From an uncultured Sphingobacteriales bacterium (lineage in GTDB: Bacteria; Bacteroidota; Bacteroidia; Chitinophagales; Chitinophagaceae): 64,000 nt of DNA. The translations under genes and the position numbers were made by a program. Position 1 is the stretch's first letter. Every line of letters starts with the position of its first letter. Positions 33,601 through 42,441 of the stretch are shown here, one piece after another. The DNA lies in NCBI GenBank assembly GCA_937871285.1, contig CALMQS010000047.1, positions 1 to 64,000 of the forward strand, written 5' to 3'. The notes beneath the pieces were generated by a model. That model was not told the DNA's origin and made no database searches. It was given only the letters and a program-made list of their open reading frames with translations.

Positions 33601-35142
33601 TTAGCCTGCCCATCCTTCCCTGTCGAGGCTCCTGTATTGTATGGCTTCTGCAAGATGTTCTGTTCTGATATGGCTACTGTCCGCAAGGTCTGCGATGGTT
33701 CGTGAAACTTTCAGTATGCGGTCGTAAGCTCTTGCTGAAAGATTAAGCTTATCCATCGCGGTTTTTAAAAGCGTTTGTCCTGCTGCATCTATGCCGCATA
33801 TTTCTTTCAGCATTTTACTGCCAATTTGCGCATTGCAATAAATACCTGCATGACCGGTATATCTCATGGACTGTATTTCTCTTGCTTTAATAACCCGTTG
33901 TCTTATGGAAGCGGAATCCTCACCTCCTTTTTGTGCAGCTAATGCTGAAAAGGGAACAGGCGTAACTTCCACATGAAGGTCAATCCTGTCTAACAGCGGC
34001 CCCGAAATTTTATTCAGGTATTTTTGAACTGCGCCTGAAGGGCAGGAACACTCCTTTTCCGGATGGTTGTAAAAGCCGCAGGGGCATGGGTTCATAGAAG
34101 CTATGAGCATGAAGCTTGCCGGAAAATCTACCGCCACTTTCGCTCTAGAGATCGTTACTTTTCTTTCTTCCATGGGCTGCCGCATTACTTCCAGCACTGT
34201 TCTTTTAAATTCGGGCAGTTCATCTAAAAACAATACGCCGTTGTGCGACAATGATATTTCTCCCGGTTGAGGTATTCCGCCACCTCCTACCAACGCCGCA
34301 TCACTAATGGTATGGTGCGGAGAACGGAAAGGCCGGCGCGAAATAAGAGTAGTATTAGCAGGAAGCTTACCGGCCACGCTATGGATCTTTGTGGTTTCCA
34401 GCGCTTCCTGTAAGGTAAGCGGAGGCAAAATGGAAGGTAGTCGTTTGGCCAGCATGGTTTTTCCGGCGCCGGGCGGACCTATTAATATGGCGTTATGCCC
34501 ACCCGCTGCAGTAATTTCCAACGCGCGTTTAATGTTTTCCTGGCCTTTTACATCGCTAAAATCAAACTCAAAGCTGTACTGCGACTGGTAAAATTCTTCC
34601 TTCGTATTCACTACCACAGGCTGAAGCGAGGTTTCGTCCTTAAAAAAATCAATTACTTCATTGATGTGGCTCACACCATATACGTTCAGGTTATTTACCA
34701 TACCGGCTTCCCTGCAATTCTGCATGGGTAATATCAAACCTTTAAACTGCTCTTTCCTGGCGGTAATGGCGATAGGTAATGCGCCTTTGATGGGTTGAAT
34801 ATTTCCATCCAGACTCAGTTCACCCATAATAACGTATTCGGAAAGCCTTTCAGCATTGGGAAGTTGTTCGCTGGCGCCCAGGATGGCGAGCGCGATGGGT
34901 AAGTCGAAAGCCGTACCGGTTTTCTTAATATCAGCGGGAGCAAGGTTTACAATAACTTTAATGCGGGGCATGTAATACCCGTTGTTTTTTAAAGTGCTTT
35001 CAATGCGCTGTTCGCTTTCTTTTACCGCATTATCCGGCAATCCTACCAGATAGAAAAATTTTCCATCGGTAACGTTTACTTCCACCGTAATGGTAAGGGC
35101 CTCCACCCCATACACGGCGCTTCCAAAGGTTTTAATCAGCAT
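33601..35142 (-). CDS. comM: YifB/ComM family Mg-chelatase-like AAA+ ATPase
   Basis: A 513-residue AAA+ protein. In Vibrio cholerae, ComM is a helicase that speeds branch migration during uptake and integration of foreign DNA. Seen: N-terminal Lon-substrate-like domain (EVNVTDGKFFYLVGLPDNAVKES), Walker A IGPPGAGKTMLAKRLP, Walker B GVLFLDELPEFKR, SMNPCPCGFYNHPEKECSC with the zinc-like cysteines, and the C-terminal Mg-chelatase part NLSARAYDRILKVSRTIADL. The length matches E. coli YifB. Its stop codon abuts the stop of the transferase gene. Confidence 0.93.
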   Translation of the reverse strand: MLIKTFGSAVYGVEALTITVEVNVTDGKFFYLVGLPDNAVKESEQRIESTLKNNGYYMPRIKVIVNLAPADIKKTGTAFDLPIALAILGASEQLPNAERLSEYVIMGELSLDGNIQPIKGALPIAITARKEQFKGLILPMQNCREAGMVNNLNVYGVSHINEVIDFFKDETSLQPVVVNTKEEFYQSQYSFEFDFSDVKGQENIKRALEITAAGGHNAILIGPPGAGKTMLAKRLPSILPPLTLQEALETTKIHSVAGKLPANTTLISRRPFRSPHHTISDAALVGGGGIPQPGEISLSHNGVLFLDELPEFKRTVLEVMRQPMEERKVTISRAKVAVDFPASFMLIASMNPCPCGFYNHPEKECSCPSGAVQKYLNKISGPLLDRIDLHVEVTPVPFSALAAQKGGEDSASIRQRVIKAREIQSMRYTGHAGIYCNAQIGSKMLKEICGIDAAGQTLLKTAMDKLNLSARAYDRILKVSRTIADLADSSHIRTEHLAEAIQYRSLDREGWAG

Positions 35143-35184
35143 ACAAAAAGGTTAGCCTAATGAATAGAATGAAATTACTGAAAT

Positions 35185-35284
35185 AGTTTGAGAATGGAGG
35201 TATGAGGGTGGAGGGTATAGGGTGAAAGGTATAGGGCCGTGACCTTGTACCTCCTTATACCTTGCAACCTGTAACATCCCACCC
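35185..35284. repeat. heptamer repeat element with two arms
   Basis: The left arm is G-rich (gagggtggagggtatagggt). The right arm is C-rich (taccttgcaacctgtaacat). AAGGTATA (35226-35233) pairs with TATACCTT (35256-35263). The period is 7 bp within the arms. It lies between mntH and comM on the minus strand. Confidence 0.65.
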
Positions 35285-35287
35285 CCC

Positions 35288-37186
35288 TCACACATTCACC
35301 ACCAGTACCGGAATTTTCAATTCATGCCTTACGGTGTTTATGGTTTGCCCGTGTATAAAGTCCTGCAAACCGCTGTGCCCGTGAGCGCCTATTACCAGCA
35401 TATCGGCCTGCTGCTCCTTGGTAATACGTACAATTTCACCGGCTCTTTTATCGAATCCAAGCGCTATATCTGCTTTATATCCTTTTTCCTGCAAGGTTTT
35501 TTTATATGACAGCAGCCTTTTTTCGTCTTCTTTTGTTTCATGATCATCGCTTTCTCTTCCCAGCAATCTTGCAGAAACGCTTTCTACTACATGAATGAGC
35601 AGGTAGGTGGCATGTGTATTGCCCTGTGCAAGGGCATACGATATAAGTTTGCTGTCGTTTTTGCTGAAATCGAGCGCGACGGCGATTTTGTCAAACTTTG
35701 GTATATTCAAATCAAAGCTGTCTTTCATATCCGGATGTACTGTAAGTGAGGCTGGTTTGGCAATTTTGTAAAATAAAGGACGGAAACTAATATATAGCAA
35801 AAGACTGAAGAAAAAAACGCCGGCAGCAATAATAACAAATTTCCAGAATACATTGCCTGGGTTTTCAAAAATGGCGGCAAACTCGCCGCCTACCATTCTA
35901 ATGTTAAGGTATACTAAGATGAGAGCAATGGTCCATGCAAAGAATTTGGTAACAGGCTTTATGGCGAATTTGCCCATCGTTTTTTTATCGCTTACAAAAT
36001 GAATAAGCGGTATAACGGCAAAGCCTAACTGTAAGCTCAGTATCACCTGGCTCAGGATCAGCAAAGCGTCTAATTCTTTATCACCATAAATACCGATCAC
36101 GATCAATGCAGGCACAATGGCAATGAGGCGGGTAATCAACCTTCTTAGTAAAGGGTTAATGCGCAGCCGGAGATAGCCTTCCATAACAATTTGTCCGGCA
36201 AGCGTGCCGGTAACGGTAGAGCTTTGCCCCGCGGCAATTAATGCGATGGCAAAAAGTGCCGAAGCGATATTGCTTCCCAGCAATGGAGATAATAACTGGT
36301 GCGCTTCTTCTAATTGGGCAACTTCGGTGCGGCCGGTTTTGAAAAAAGTAGCCGCGGCAAGTACCAGTATGGCGGCGTTTACCAGGAAGGCAAGGTTTAA
36401 TGCAATGGTGCTGTCTACCACGCTCATCTTTAATGCATAGCGGATGCTTTTTTCGTCTCTTTTTATTTTCCGGGTTTGTACTAATGAAGAATGCAGGTAT
36501 AAATTGTGCGGCATTACGGTGGCGCCGATAATGCCGATAGCAATATACAATGCTTCATTATTGGGTAAGCTGGGTATCAATCCGGTTGCTACTTCTGCCA
36601 TATCGGGCCTGGCAAGCAGTATCTCAATTAAAAAAGAAATCCCTATCACTGCTACCAATCCTATAATAAAAGCTTCCATTACCCGCATGCCCATGCGCTG
36701 CAGGAATAATAATAGAAAGGTATCTAATACGGTAATGCTTACACCCCATAACAGGGGGATGCCGGTAAGCAGGTGCAGCCCTATGGCCATCCCCAGCACT
36801 TCTGCCAGGTCGGTGGCGGCAATGGCTATTTCGGCCAGTATATAGAGGATGAAGTTGATATATTTCGGGTAGCTTTCCCTGTTAGCCTGGGCCAGATCTC
36901 TTCCGCGCACGATGCCTAATCTTGCAGAAAGGCTCTGCAGCAATAAAGCCATCAGGTTGCTCATCAGCAGTACCCATATCAACGTATAGCCAAACTTGCT
37001 GCCCCCGGCCAGGTCGGTTGCCCAGTTACCCGGGTCCATATATCCAACGCTCACTAAGTAAGCGGGACCTAAAAAAGCCAGCGCCCGTTTCCATTTCGGT
37101 TTGTGTTGCAACCGGGTAGTGTCTATGCTTTGATGCACCTCGCTTAATGATACGTCTGAATTATTGCTGCGGTTCATCATGTGCAA
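35288..37186 (-). CDS. mntH: Nramp divalent metal (Mn/Fe) transporter fused to a universal stress domain
   Basis: A 632-residue protein. Residues ~30-455 form an Nramp/MntH proton-coupled transporter with 11-12 helices. Both metal-binding motifs are intact: MDPGNWATD (DPGN in helix 1) and TVMPHNLYLHSS (MPH in helix 6). Residues ~490-632 form a UspA-like domain: KIAVALDFSKND at the start and the ATP-binding pattern IGAHGHSGLQDFIHGQT. The fused domain may tie transport to ATP or stress state (inference). Plain MntH proteins are ~410-430 residues. A DtxR-type operator lies about 55-70 bp upstream. The start is uncertain among three close ATGs (residues 1, 3, 4). Confidence 0.93.
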   Translation of the reverse strand: MHMMNRSNNSDVSLSEVHQSIDTTRLQHKPKWKRALAFLGPAYLVSVGYMDPGNWATDLAGGSKFGYTLIWVLLMSNLMALLLQSLSARLGIVRGRDLAQANRESYPKYINFILYILAEIAIAATDLAEVLGMAIGLHLLTGIPLLWGVSITVLDTFLLLFLQRMGMRVMEAFIIGLVAVIGISFLIEILLARPDMAEVATGLIPSLPNNEALYIAIGIIGATVMPHNLYLHSSLVQTRKIKRDEKSIRYALKMSVVDSTIALNLAFLVNAAILVLAAATFFKTGRTEVAQLEEAHQLLSPLLGSNIASALFAIALIAAGQSSTVTGTLAGQIVMEGYLRLRINPLLRRLITRLIAIVPALIVIGIYGDKELDALLILSQVILSLQLGFAVIPLIHFVSDKKTMGKFAIKPVTKFFAWTIALILVYLNIRMVGGEFAAIFENPGNVFWKFVIIAAGVFFFSLLLYISFRPLFYKIAKPASLTVHPDMKDSFDLNIPKFDKIAVALDFSKNDSKLISYALAQGNTHATYLLIHVVESVSARLLGRESDDHETKEDEKRLLSYKKTLQEKGYKADIALGFDKRAGEIVRITKEQQADMLVIGAHGHSGLQDFIHGQTINTVRHELKIPVLVVNV

Positions 37187-37239
37187 ATTGTATGTTGAGT
37201 GGATCGTTTGCTAACAGAATAATTCATATAATCTAATTA

Positions 37240-37258
37240 AAATTTTAGGCTAATCTAA
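37240..37258 (-). promoter_or_regulatory. DtxR/MntR-type metal-repressor operator upstream of mntH
   Basis: On the minus strand the site reads TTAGATTAGCCTAAAATTT. Its first 14 bases match the classic DtxR/IdeR box TTAGGTTAGCCTAACCTAA at 13 positions. It lies 54 bp upstream of the mntH start, the right place for manganese- or iron-dependent repression. Confidence 0.6.
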
Positions 37259-37441
37259 TAATAATTTTTTATTTTGTAATAATTTTAAGATCAACCTGTT
37301 TTATCCTTGCATTCGGGAGACATGCGCACCTGGTTATGTTAGCATTTCCCCGGTGCTATATGCCTGTTGCCGGTTGCCTGAACTGGTTTTATGTGGTGAA
37401 AATTCTAAAAAGCCATATTTTACAGGCTGAAACCAGGTAAT

Positions 37442-38407
37442 ATGCAAAAGTTTCTTACCATTTGTATGGCTGTACTTGTGTTGCTGGCGTGTAAAAGCAA
37501 AAAGAAGGACCTTTCCGGCGAAGACCCGGTGGATATCAATGATTTTATCGGGTTCTTCCAGGAGCTTCCCCTGCCTTATGCAATGGCCGATACCCAGATC
37601 AGCAGGAAGCTGCCCGATTCTTTATTGATCAGTACCAAAATACTGAATCAGTTTGTACCCGACACAGTATACAGCAAAAACTATGGAAAAAATACGCATC
37701 CTAAGTTTTATGCTTTAGGTAAAATAGAAGTGGAGCATAAAGAAACGTACCTGCTGGTGAAGGCGGCCACGCTTGCCAGGCAAATGGCTTATATTTTATG
37801 TTTTGATGAAGATAAAAACTTTAAGGCTGCGATGCCCCTGGTGCATAACAATCCTGACCGGCGTAAATCTATAACGGGCAGTATAGACAAGCGTTGGGTG
37901 GTTACTACCAGTGAAACGCATAAGGGTTCCGACGGACAGCAGTATTATAAGCTGAATGCATATGTTTATAATACCGCGGGCGTATTTACGCTTATTAAGA
38001 TAGAATCCAACGAGCCGGTTGTTCCCAAAGAAGTATATAATCCTATAGACACTTTTTCCCGGAAGCATAAGCTGTCGGGCGATTATGTGCAGAACAAAAA
38101 GAATTTTGTTTCCGTACGCGATGGAAGAGATGCAAAAAAGCTATTGTTCTTTATACATTTTGAAAGAAAAGACGATTGCTCCGGCGAGCTGAAAGGTGAA
38201 GCCGTGCTGGTGAAGCCTAATATAGCGCAGTACCGGCAGGCCGGTGATCCCTGCGTGCTGCAACTGGCCTTTTCCGGGAATAAAGTAACTCTTAGCGAAG
38301 TGCAGGGCTGTGGCAATTACCGGGGGATTAAATGTATTTTTGAGGGATCATATACGAAAACAAAAGAGGCAGCGAAACCCAAAAAGAAGGTACAGGGTAA
38401 AAAATAA
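37442..38407 (+). CDS. hypothetical lipoprotein
   Basis: A 321-residue envelope lipoprotein: signal KFLTICMAVLVLLAC with the cleavage cysteine at residue 17, then a lysine-rich linker KSKKKDLSG. The body is rich in beta strands (KFYALGKIEVEHKETYLLVKAA, RWVVTTSETHKGSDGQQYYKLNAYVYN). The C-terminus has four cysteines (DDCSGE, DPCVLQ, QGCGNYRGIKCIFEG) that may pair, and a basic tail. I do not recognise the family. It starts a plus-strand run 30 bp ahead of the kinase-like hypothetical gene and may share its transcript. It probably sits at the periplasmic side of a membrane. Confidence 0.72.
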   Translation: MQKFLTICMAVLVLLACKSKKKDLSGEDPVDINDFIGFFQELPLPYAMADTQISRKLPDSLLISTKILNQFVPDTVYSKNYGKNTHPKFYALGKIEVEHKETYLLVKAATLARQMAYILCFDEDKNFKAAMPLVHNNPDRRKSITGSIDKRWVVTTSETHKGSDGQQYYKLNAYVYNTAGVFTLIKIESNEPVVPKEVYNPIDTFSRKHKLSGDYVQNKKNFVSVRDGRDAKKLLFFIHFERKDDCSGELKGEAVLVKPNIAQYRQAGDPCVLQLAFSGNKVTLSEVQGCGNYRGIKCIFEGSYTKTKEAAKPKKKVQGKK

Positions 38408-38436
38408 AAGGAGTATGATCACAAAATGGCAAAGGA

Positions 38437-39492
38437 ATGATAGAGGGATACCATAACCATATTTCCCGTAAAAAGAATGTGTATGCGGTAAGCAAATCTT
38501 TTAAAAAATATTTAAAACGATATGGCAGGGAGATACAACTGCCCATTTCTTACGATTCGTTAAGGTATTTCCAGGGCGCTATGCCCTGTTATAATAAAAA
38601 TGGTGAGGATACGCTGTGGGAAACCGTTTTTTATCATCAGTCGCTTACCCGTGAAATTCACCAGTCGCTCATACGGATATACTCTTTCATTAAAGCTGCC
38701 GGCGCCAACCAGGCTGAAGATCATTTGCATGTAGAAAGAATTGACTTTTGCGTGTTCGGCAATTCACAACCCTTCCGGGTAAAAGTAGTTAATAACTATA
38801 ACGACGTATATAGCTATCTCTATATAAAAAAAGCAGACGCGTCCCGTATATTGGGGCTGGAGCTGGAACACCTGCTGTCGCCCTATTATATCAATTACTT
38901 AGTTGATAACGATACTTTAATTGAAGAGCATATAGCCGGCGTACCCGGAGATATGTTCATTAATGAGTTCCTTCACCGCCCGGATTTTAACCCGATACGT
39001 ATTGCCAAGGAGTTTGTGAAATTTAACGAACGCTGCTTTGCCAGGTTATTGGGCGACATGAGAAGCTATAATTTTGTATTTGATATTACCCAGGACTTTG
39101 ATGATGTGCAATTTTGCATACGCGCTATTGATTTTGACCAGCAATCGTATGAAGGGCGAAAAAACTTTTATTTACCACAATTTTTTAAGGAAAACAGGGT
39201 TTTTGTACAATTGGTGCAACAACACCTGAATGCCGAAGTAATAGAACAGTACCAGCAGGAAGAACGGGCCCAACTTTTTAAACGCATCAAATCGCAACGG
39301 CACCGCTTAGGCGATCTAAAGGCTTCTGTTGATAGGGATGAGCTGGCGCCTCCTGAAAAAATAAGGCAATTGTCGCAGGAGCTTGCGGCGTATTTCGGCA
39401 ATGATAAATTTCTTCAGTGCCACAGTATGGCTGAGGTGCTCCGTATCCAGTTGAGGGAGCTTGTGGTAACGCATTTGTATAAAAGCTCATGA
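38437..39492 (+). CDS. hypothetical protein with kinase-fold-like motifs
   Basis: A 351-residue soluble protein of no family I recognise. Residues 206-215 (GDMRSYNFVF) and 230-235 (AIDFDQ) resemble the catalytic GD.x.xxN and the metal-binding IDF of aminoglycoside-phosphotransferase/HipA-type kinases (D207, N212, D232). Before this lie a strand with FRVKVVNN and a hinge-like LIEEHIAGVPGDMF. A coiled-coil C-terminus follows (EQYQQEERAQLFKRIKSQRH). A small-molecule or protein kinase, or a dead relative, is possible (inference). It follows the lipoprotein by 29 bp and precedes mlaE by 100 bp on the same strand. Confidence 0.6.
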   Translation: MIEGYHNHISRKKNVYAVSKSFKKYLKRYGREIQLPISYDSLRYFQGAMPCYNKNGEDTLWETVFYHQSLTREIHQSLIRIYSFIKAAGANQAEDHLHVERIDFCVFGNSQPFRVKVVNNYNDVYSYLYIKKADASRILGLELEHLLSPYYINYLVDNDTLIEEHIAGVPGDMFINEFLHRPDFNPIRIAKEFVKFNERCFARLLGDMRSYNFVFDITQDFDDVQFCIRAIDFDQQSYEGRKNFYLPQFFKENRVFVQLVQQHLNAEVIEQYQQEERAQLFKRIKSQRHRLGDLKASVDRDELAPPEKIRQLSQELAAYFGNDKFLQCHSMAEVLRIQLRELVVTHLYKSS

Positions 39493-39592
39493 ATTATCCG
39501 TCATCCGGTATTACCGGAAATGCGAAATGCAGCATACATCCCGGCGGATTAAGCATTTTCAGGTATTTTTGTTTCACTATTAAATATCCCTC

Positions 39593-40330
39593 ATGAATTT
39601 TTTTAACCATTTTGGTCGTTATATATTGATGATTAAGGGAATGTTTACCAAACCCGAAAACTGGAGAATGTACTGGAAAGAACTGATGCACCAGTGCTCG
39701 GATATTGGTATCGGATCTTTAGGTATAGTAGTAGTGGTGGCTTTGTTCATTGGCGCGGTATCCACACTGCAAACTGCTTACCAGCTGGTAAGTAATCTTA
39801 TTCCGAAATCTACCATTGCGCAAATTGTACGCGATACGGTGATCCTTGAATTTGCGCCTACCATTACCTGTATTGTACTGGCGGGAGTGGTAGGCAGTAA
39901 AATTGCGAGCGAACTGGGCAACATGCGGGTAAGCGAGCAAATTGATGCCCTTGAGATCATGGGAATCAATACCAAGGCCTACCTGATCATGCCCAAGATA
40001 CTGGCTTCCTTCATTATGATCCCCCTGCTGGTGATCATTGCAGGCGTACTGGGCATATGGGGCGGGCGGCTGGCAGGAACCATGGCGGGCATCCTATCTC
40101 CCGAAGAATTTGATGGGGGACTGTTAAGCGGCTTCCTTCCCTTTAATGTAACTTTTGCATTGTATAAGGCCTATACTTTCGCTTTTATCATTTCAAGCAT
40201 ACCTGCTTATTTTGGATATTTTGTGCAGGGTGGCGCACTTGAAATAGGCAAGGCAAGTACAACAGCCGTGGTTGCCAGTTGTATAATGATACTGTTTGCA
40301 GATTATGTATTGGCCGCATTACTCTTATAA
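39593..40330 (+). CDS. mlaE: MlaE-type ABC transporter permease
   Basis: A 245-residue inner-membrane permease of the Mla phospholipid/MCE transport class. It has 5-6 helices and the family core: YQLVSNLIPKSTIAQIVRDTVILEFAPTIT, VGSKIASELGNMRVSEQIDALEIMGIN (the diagnostic EQIDAL..mG block) and a C-terminal FADYVLAALLL. It moves glycerophospholipids between the inner and outer membrane with MlaF (ATPase) and an MlaD-type MCE protein. mlaF follows after 15 bp. No MlaD-like gene is seen in this window. Confidence 0.93.
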   Translation: MNFFNHFGRYILMIKGMFTKPENWRMYWKELMHQCSDIGIGSLGIVVVVALFIGAVSTLQTAYQLVSNLIPKSTIAQIVRDTVILEFAPTITCIVLAGVVGSKIASELGNMRVSEQIDALEIMGINTKAYLIMPKILASFIMIPLLVIIAGVLGIWGGRLAGTMAGILSPEEFDGGLLSGFLPFNVTFALYKAYTFAFIISSIPAYFGYFVQGGALEIGKASTTAVVASCIMILFADYVLAALLL

Positions 40331-40345
40331 AATCAATATATCCTC

Positions 40346-41146
40346 ATGATCGAGATAAAAGATTTGAAAAAAAGCTTTGGCGATAAGGTAGTGATCAATA
40401 GTGTGAGCGCAGTAATGGAAACAGGAAAAGCCAACCTTATTATTGGCGCCAGCGGAAGCGGGAAAACCGTTTTAATGAAATGTTTGGTGGGTCTGTTTGA
40501 GCCCGACAGCGGTGAAATATTATACAGTGGCCACAGCTTTACCGGTATGGAAGAAGAGGAAAGAAAAGAATTACGCCAGCAAATAGGTATGCTGTTCCAG
40601 GGATCGGCGCTGTTTGACAGCCAAACCGTGGAGCAAAACGTGATGTTTCCCTTAGATATGTTTACCCGGCTATCCTATGCAGAAAAATTAAAGAAAGTAA
40701 ATGAAGTTTTAGACAGGGTTAACCTGAAGGATGCCAACAAAAAATTTCCGGCCGAAATAAGCGGTGGTATGAAAAAGCGGGTGGGCATTGCCCGTGCCAT
40801 TGTATTAAACCCGAAATATCTTTTTTGTGATGAACCCAATTCAGGGCTTGATCCGCAAACCTCGCTGGTAATTGATAAGCTGATTTACGAGGTAACCAGG
40901 GAGTTTAATATGACCACTGTTATTAATACGCACGACATGAACAGCGTGATGGAGATAGGCGATCATATTGTTTATATGCACCAGGGAGAAAAAGAGTGGG
41001 AAGGAAACAATAAGCAGATCATATACAGCAAGAGTAAAAAGCTCAATGATTTTATTTTTGCCTCCGAATTTTTGCAGGATGTAAAAGAGATGCGCATGCG
41101 GGAAGCGGAAGGAAAGGCGCCCAATGGGAAAAATGGCAGCCATTAG
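40346..41146 (+). CDS. mlaF: MlaF-type ABC transporter ATPase
   Basis: A 266-residue ATPase driving the MlaE permease. Walker A is GASGSGKTV, the Q-loop is MLFQGSALFDS, the signature is ISGGMKKRVGIARA, Walker B is YLFCDEPNSGLDP and the switch histidine is in INTHDMNSVM. The D-loop neighbourhood has Asn where most Mla ATPases have Thr (DEPNSGLD for DEPTSGLD), without harm to the catalytic Glu. A charged C-terminal extension (KEMRMREAEGK) follows. It is the last gene of the transcript before the convergent palindromes and sucD. Confidence 0.93.
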   Translation: MIEIKDLKKSFGDKVVINSVSAVMETGKANLIIGASGSGKTVLMKCLVGLFEPDSGEILYSGHSFTGMEEEERKELRQQIGMLFQGSALFDSQTVEQNVMFPLDMFTRLSYAEKLKKVNEVLDRVNLKDANKKFPAEISGGMKKRVGIARAIVLNPKYLFCDEPNSGLDPQTSLVIDKLIYEVTREFNMTTVINTHDMNSVMEIGDHIVYMHQGEKEWEGNNKQIIYSKSKKLNDFIFASEFLQDVKEMRMREAEGKAPNGKNGSH

Positions 41147-41155
41147 CTATCGTTG

Positions 41156-41227
41156 CGGAGACAGAGTCTCCGGAGAACATAACAGGTACGAAGTCCGGAG
41201 ACTTCGTACAGCGGAAGACTTCGTACA
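41156..41227. repeat. tandem palindromes between mlaF and sucD
   Basis: Hairpin 1: CGGAGAC (41156-41162) with GTCTCCG (41166-41172), loop aga. Hairpin 2: GTACGAAGTC (41186-41195) with GACTTCGTAC (41200-41209), loop cgga. The word agacttcgtacagc recurs at 41216-41229. All sit between two converging genes, so a two-way terminator role is likely. Confidence 0.75.
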
Positions 41228-41279
41228 GCAGTTGTTTTAGCATATCTGCCAACTGCATAGTTTATCGTAAACTTCGGGT

Positions 41280-42179
41280 TTATATCTTCACAAGTTTCTC
41301 TGCTGCTTTCATTGCTATTACCTCAGCCATTGTTTTACCAATGTCTGCCGGGCTGTCTGCTACGGTAATGCCGCATTCGCGCAGTATTTTCATTTTGGCC
41401 GCTGCCGTATCGTCTGCGCCGCCAACAATTGCGCCTGCATGACCCATACGCCTCCCCGGAGGGGCGGTTTGTCCGGCGATGAAGCCCACCACAGGTTTAG
41501 TGCCGTTTGCTTTAATCCATCTTGCCGCCTCGGCCTCCATGCCACCGCCAATTTCACCTATCATTACAATGCCATCGGTTTCATCATCATTCATGAATAA
41601 TTCTACCGCTTCTTTGGTAGTAGTACCAATAATAGGGTCGCCGCCTATTCCGATAGCGGTTGAAATGCCCAGTCCTGCTTTTGCCACCTGGTCTGCCGCC
41701 TCATAGGTGAGCGTTCCCGATTTGGAAACAATACCAATCCTGCCTTTTTTAAAGATGAAGCCCGGCATGATACCCACCTTGCATTCGCCGGCTGTAATTA
41801 CACCCGGGCAATTGGGGCCAATAAGCCTTGATGCGGTGCCTGCCAGATAATGTTTAGCTTTGATCATATCCTGCACAGGTATGCCTTCCGTTATACAAAT
41901 AATAAGCCCGATGCCTGCTTCAGCAGCTTCAATAATAGCATCGGAAGCAAAAGCCGGCGGCACAAAAATTATAGAAACATCAGCGCCGGTTTGCTGTACC
42001 GCATCCGCAACGGTGTTGAACACCGGGCGGTCTAAGTGCTGCTTGCCGCCTTTTCCGGGCGTAACACCGCCTACCACCTGTGTTCCGTATTCTATCATTT
42101 GTGTAGCATGAAAAGTACCTTCTGTTCCGGTAAAACCCTGAACAATTATTTTAGATTGCTTGTTAACTAAAACCGACAT
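41280..42179 (-). CDS. sucD: succinate--CoA ligase subunit alpha
   Basis: A 299-residue TCA-cycle subunit. It binds CoA and carries the phospho-histidine for the reversible reaction succinyl-CoA + NDP + Pi to succinate, CoA and NTP. Seen: [11 protein letters not shown] and [10 protein letters not shown] of the CoA-binding fold, [29 protein letters not shown] and [12 protein letters not shown] with active-site His247. The start at 42179 (MSVLVNKQ) was chosen; the frame is open to 42215 but the extra 12 residues carry no conserved feature and overlap the promoter. The beta subunit gene (sucC) is not adjacent. Confidence 0.96.
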   Translation of the reverse strand: MSVLVNKQSKIIVQGFTGTEGTFHATQMIEYGTQVVGGVTPGKGGKQHLDRPVFNTVADAVQQTGADVSIIFVPPAFASDAIIEAAEAGIGLIICITEGIPVQDMIKAKHYLAGTASRLIGPNCPGVITAGECKVGIMPGFIFKKGRIGIVSKSGTLTYEAADQVAKAGLGISTAIGIGGDPIIGTTTKEAVELFMNDDETDGIVMIGEIGGGMEAEAARWIKANGTKPVVGFIAGQTAPPGRRMGHAGAIVGGADDTAAAKMKILRECGITVADSPADIGKTMAEVIAMKAAEKLVKI

Positions 42180-42212
42180 GATGTATATATTATTACTGTT
42201 TAAGTAGCTGCG

Positions 42213-42220
42213 CAAAAATA
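42213..42220 (-). promoter_or_regulatory. -7 promoter element for sucD
   Basis: The minus strand reads TATTTTTG, a perfect TAnnTTTG match, 34 bp ahead of the sucD start. It supports the downstream start choice. Confidence 0.45.
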
Positions 42221-42237
42221 GGGGAATTTCAGGGAAT

Positions 42238-42290
42238 ATCAGGTTGCAGATTGCAGGTTGAAGGTATGAGGCATAAGGTATGAGGTGTTG
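42238..42290 (+). repeat. degenerate heptamer array
   Basis: Heptamers gcagatt, gcaggtt, gaaggta, tgaggca, taaggta and tgaggtg run in register. Same class as the arrays at about 12597, 52430 and 62828. Confidence 0.7.
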
Positions 42291-42404
42291 GTGTCATGGG
42301 TATCAGGCTCTGTCTTAGGTTAAGGGTCCGTTAACCCTAACAATCCTTCCTGGTGGCAGTGATGTATGTTGAGCATCATTTATAAAAATGATTTAATTTG
42401 AAGG

Positions 42405-42421
42405 ATATACTTAAAGTATAT
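42405..42421 (+). promoter_or_regulatory. palindromic operator of the toxin-antitoxin operon
   Basis: ATATACTT-A-AAGTATAT is a perfect 17-bp palindrome ending 20 bp before the antitoxin start. It is a likely binding site for the ribbon-helix-helix antitoxin, giving autoregulation (inference). Confidence 0.55.
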
Positions 42422-42441
42422 ACCTTTATTAAAAGGAAAGT

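Noticed and set aside
37187..37441. Possible manganese riboswitch ahead of mntH
   Set aside because: No yybP-ykoY-like fold could be recognised; a DtxR-type operator explains metal control better.
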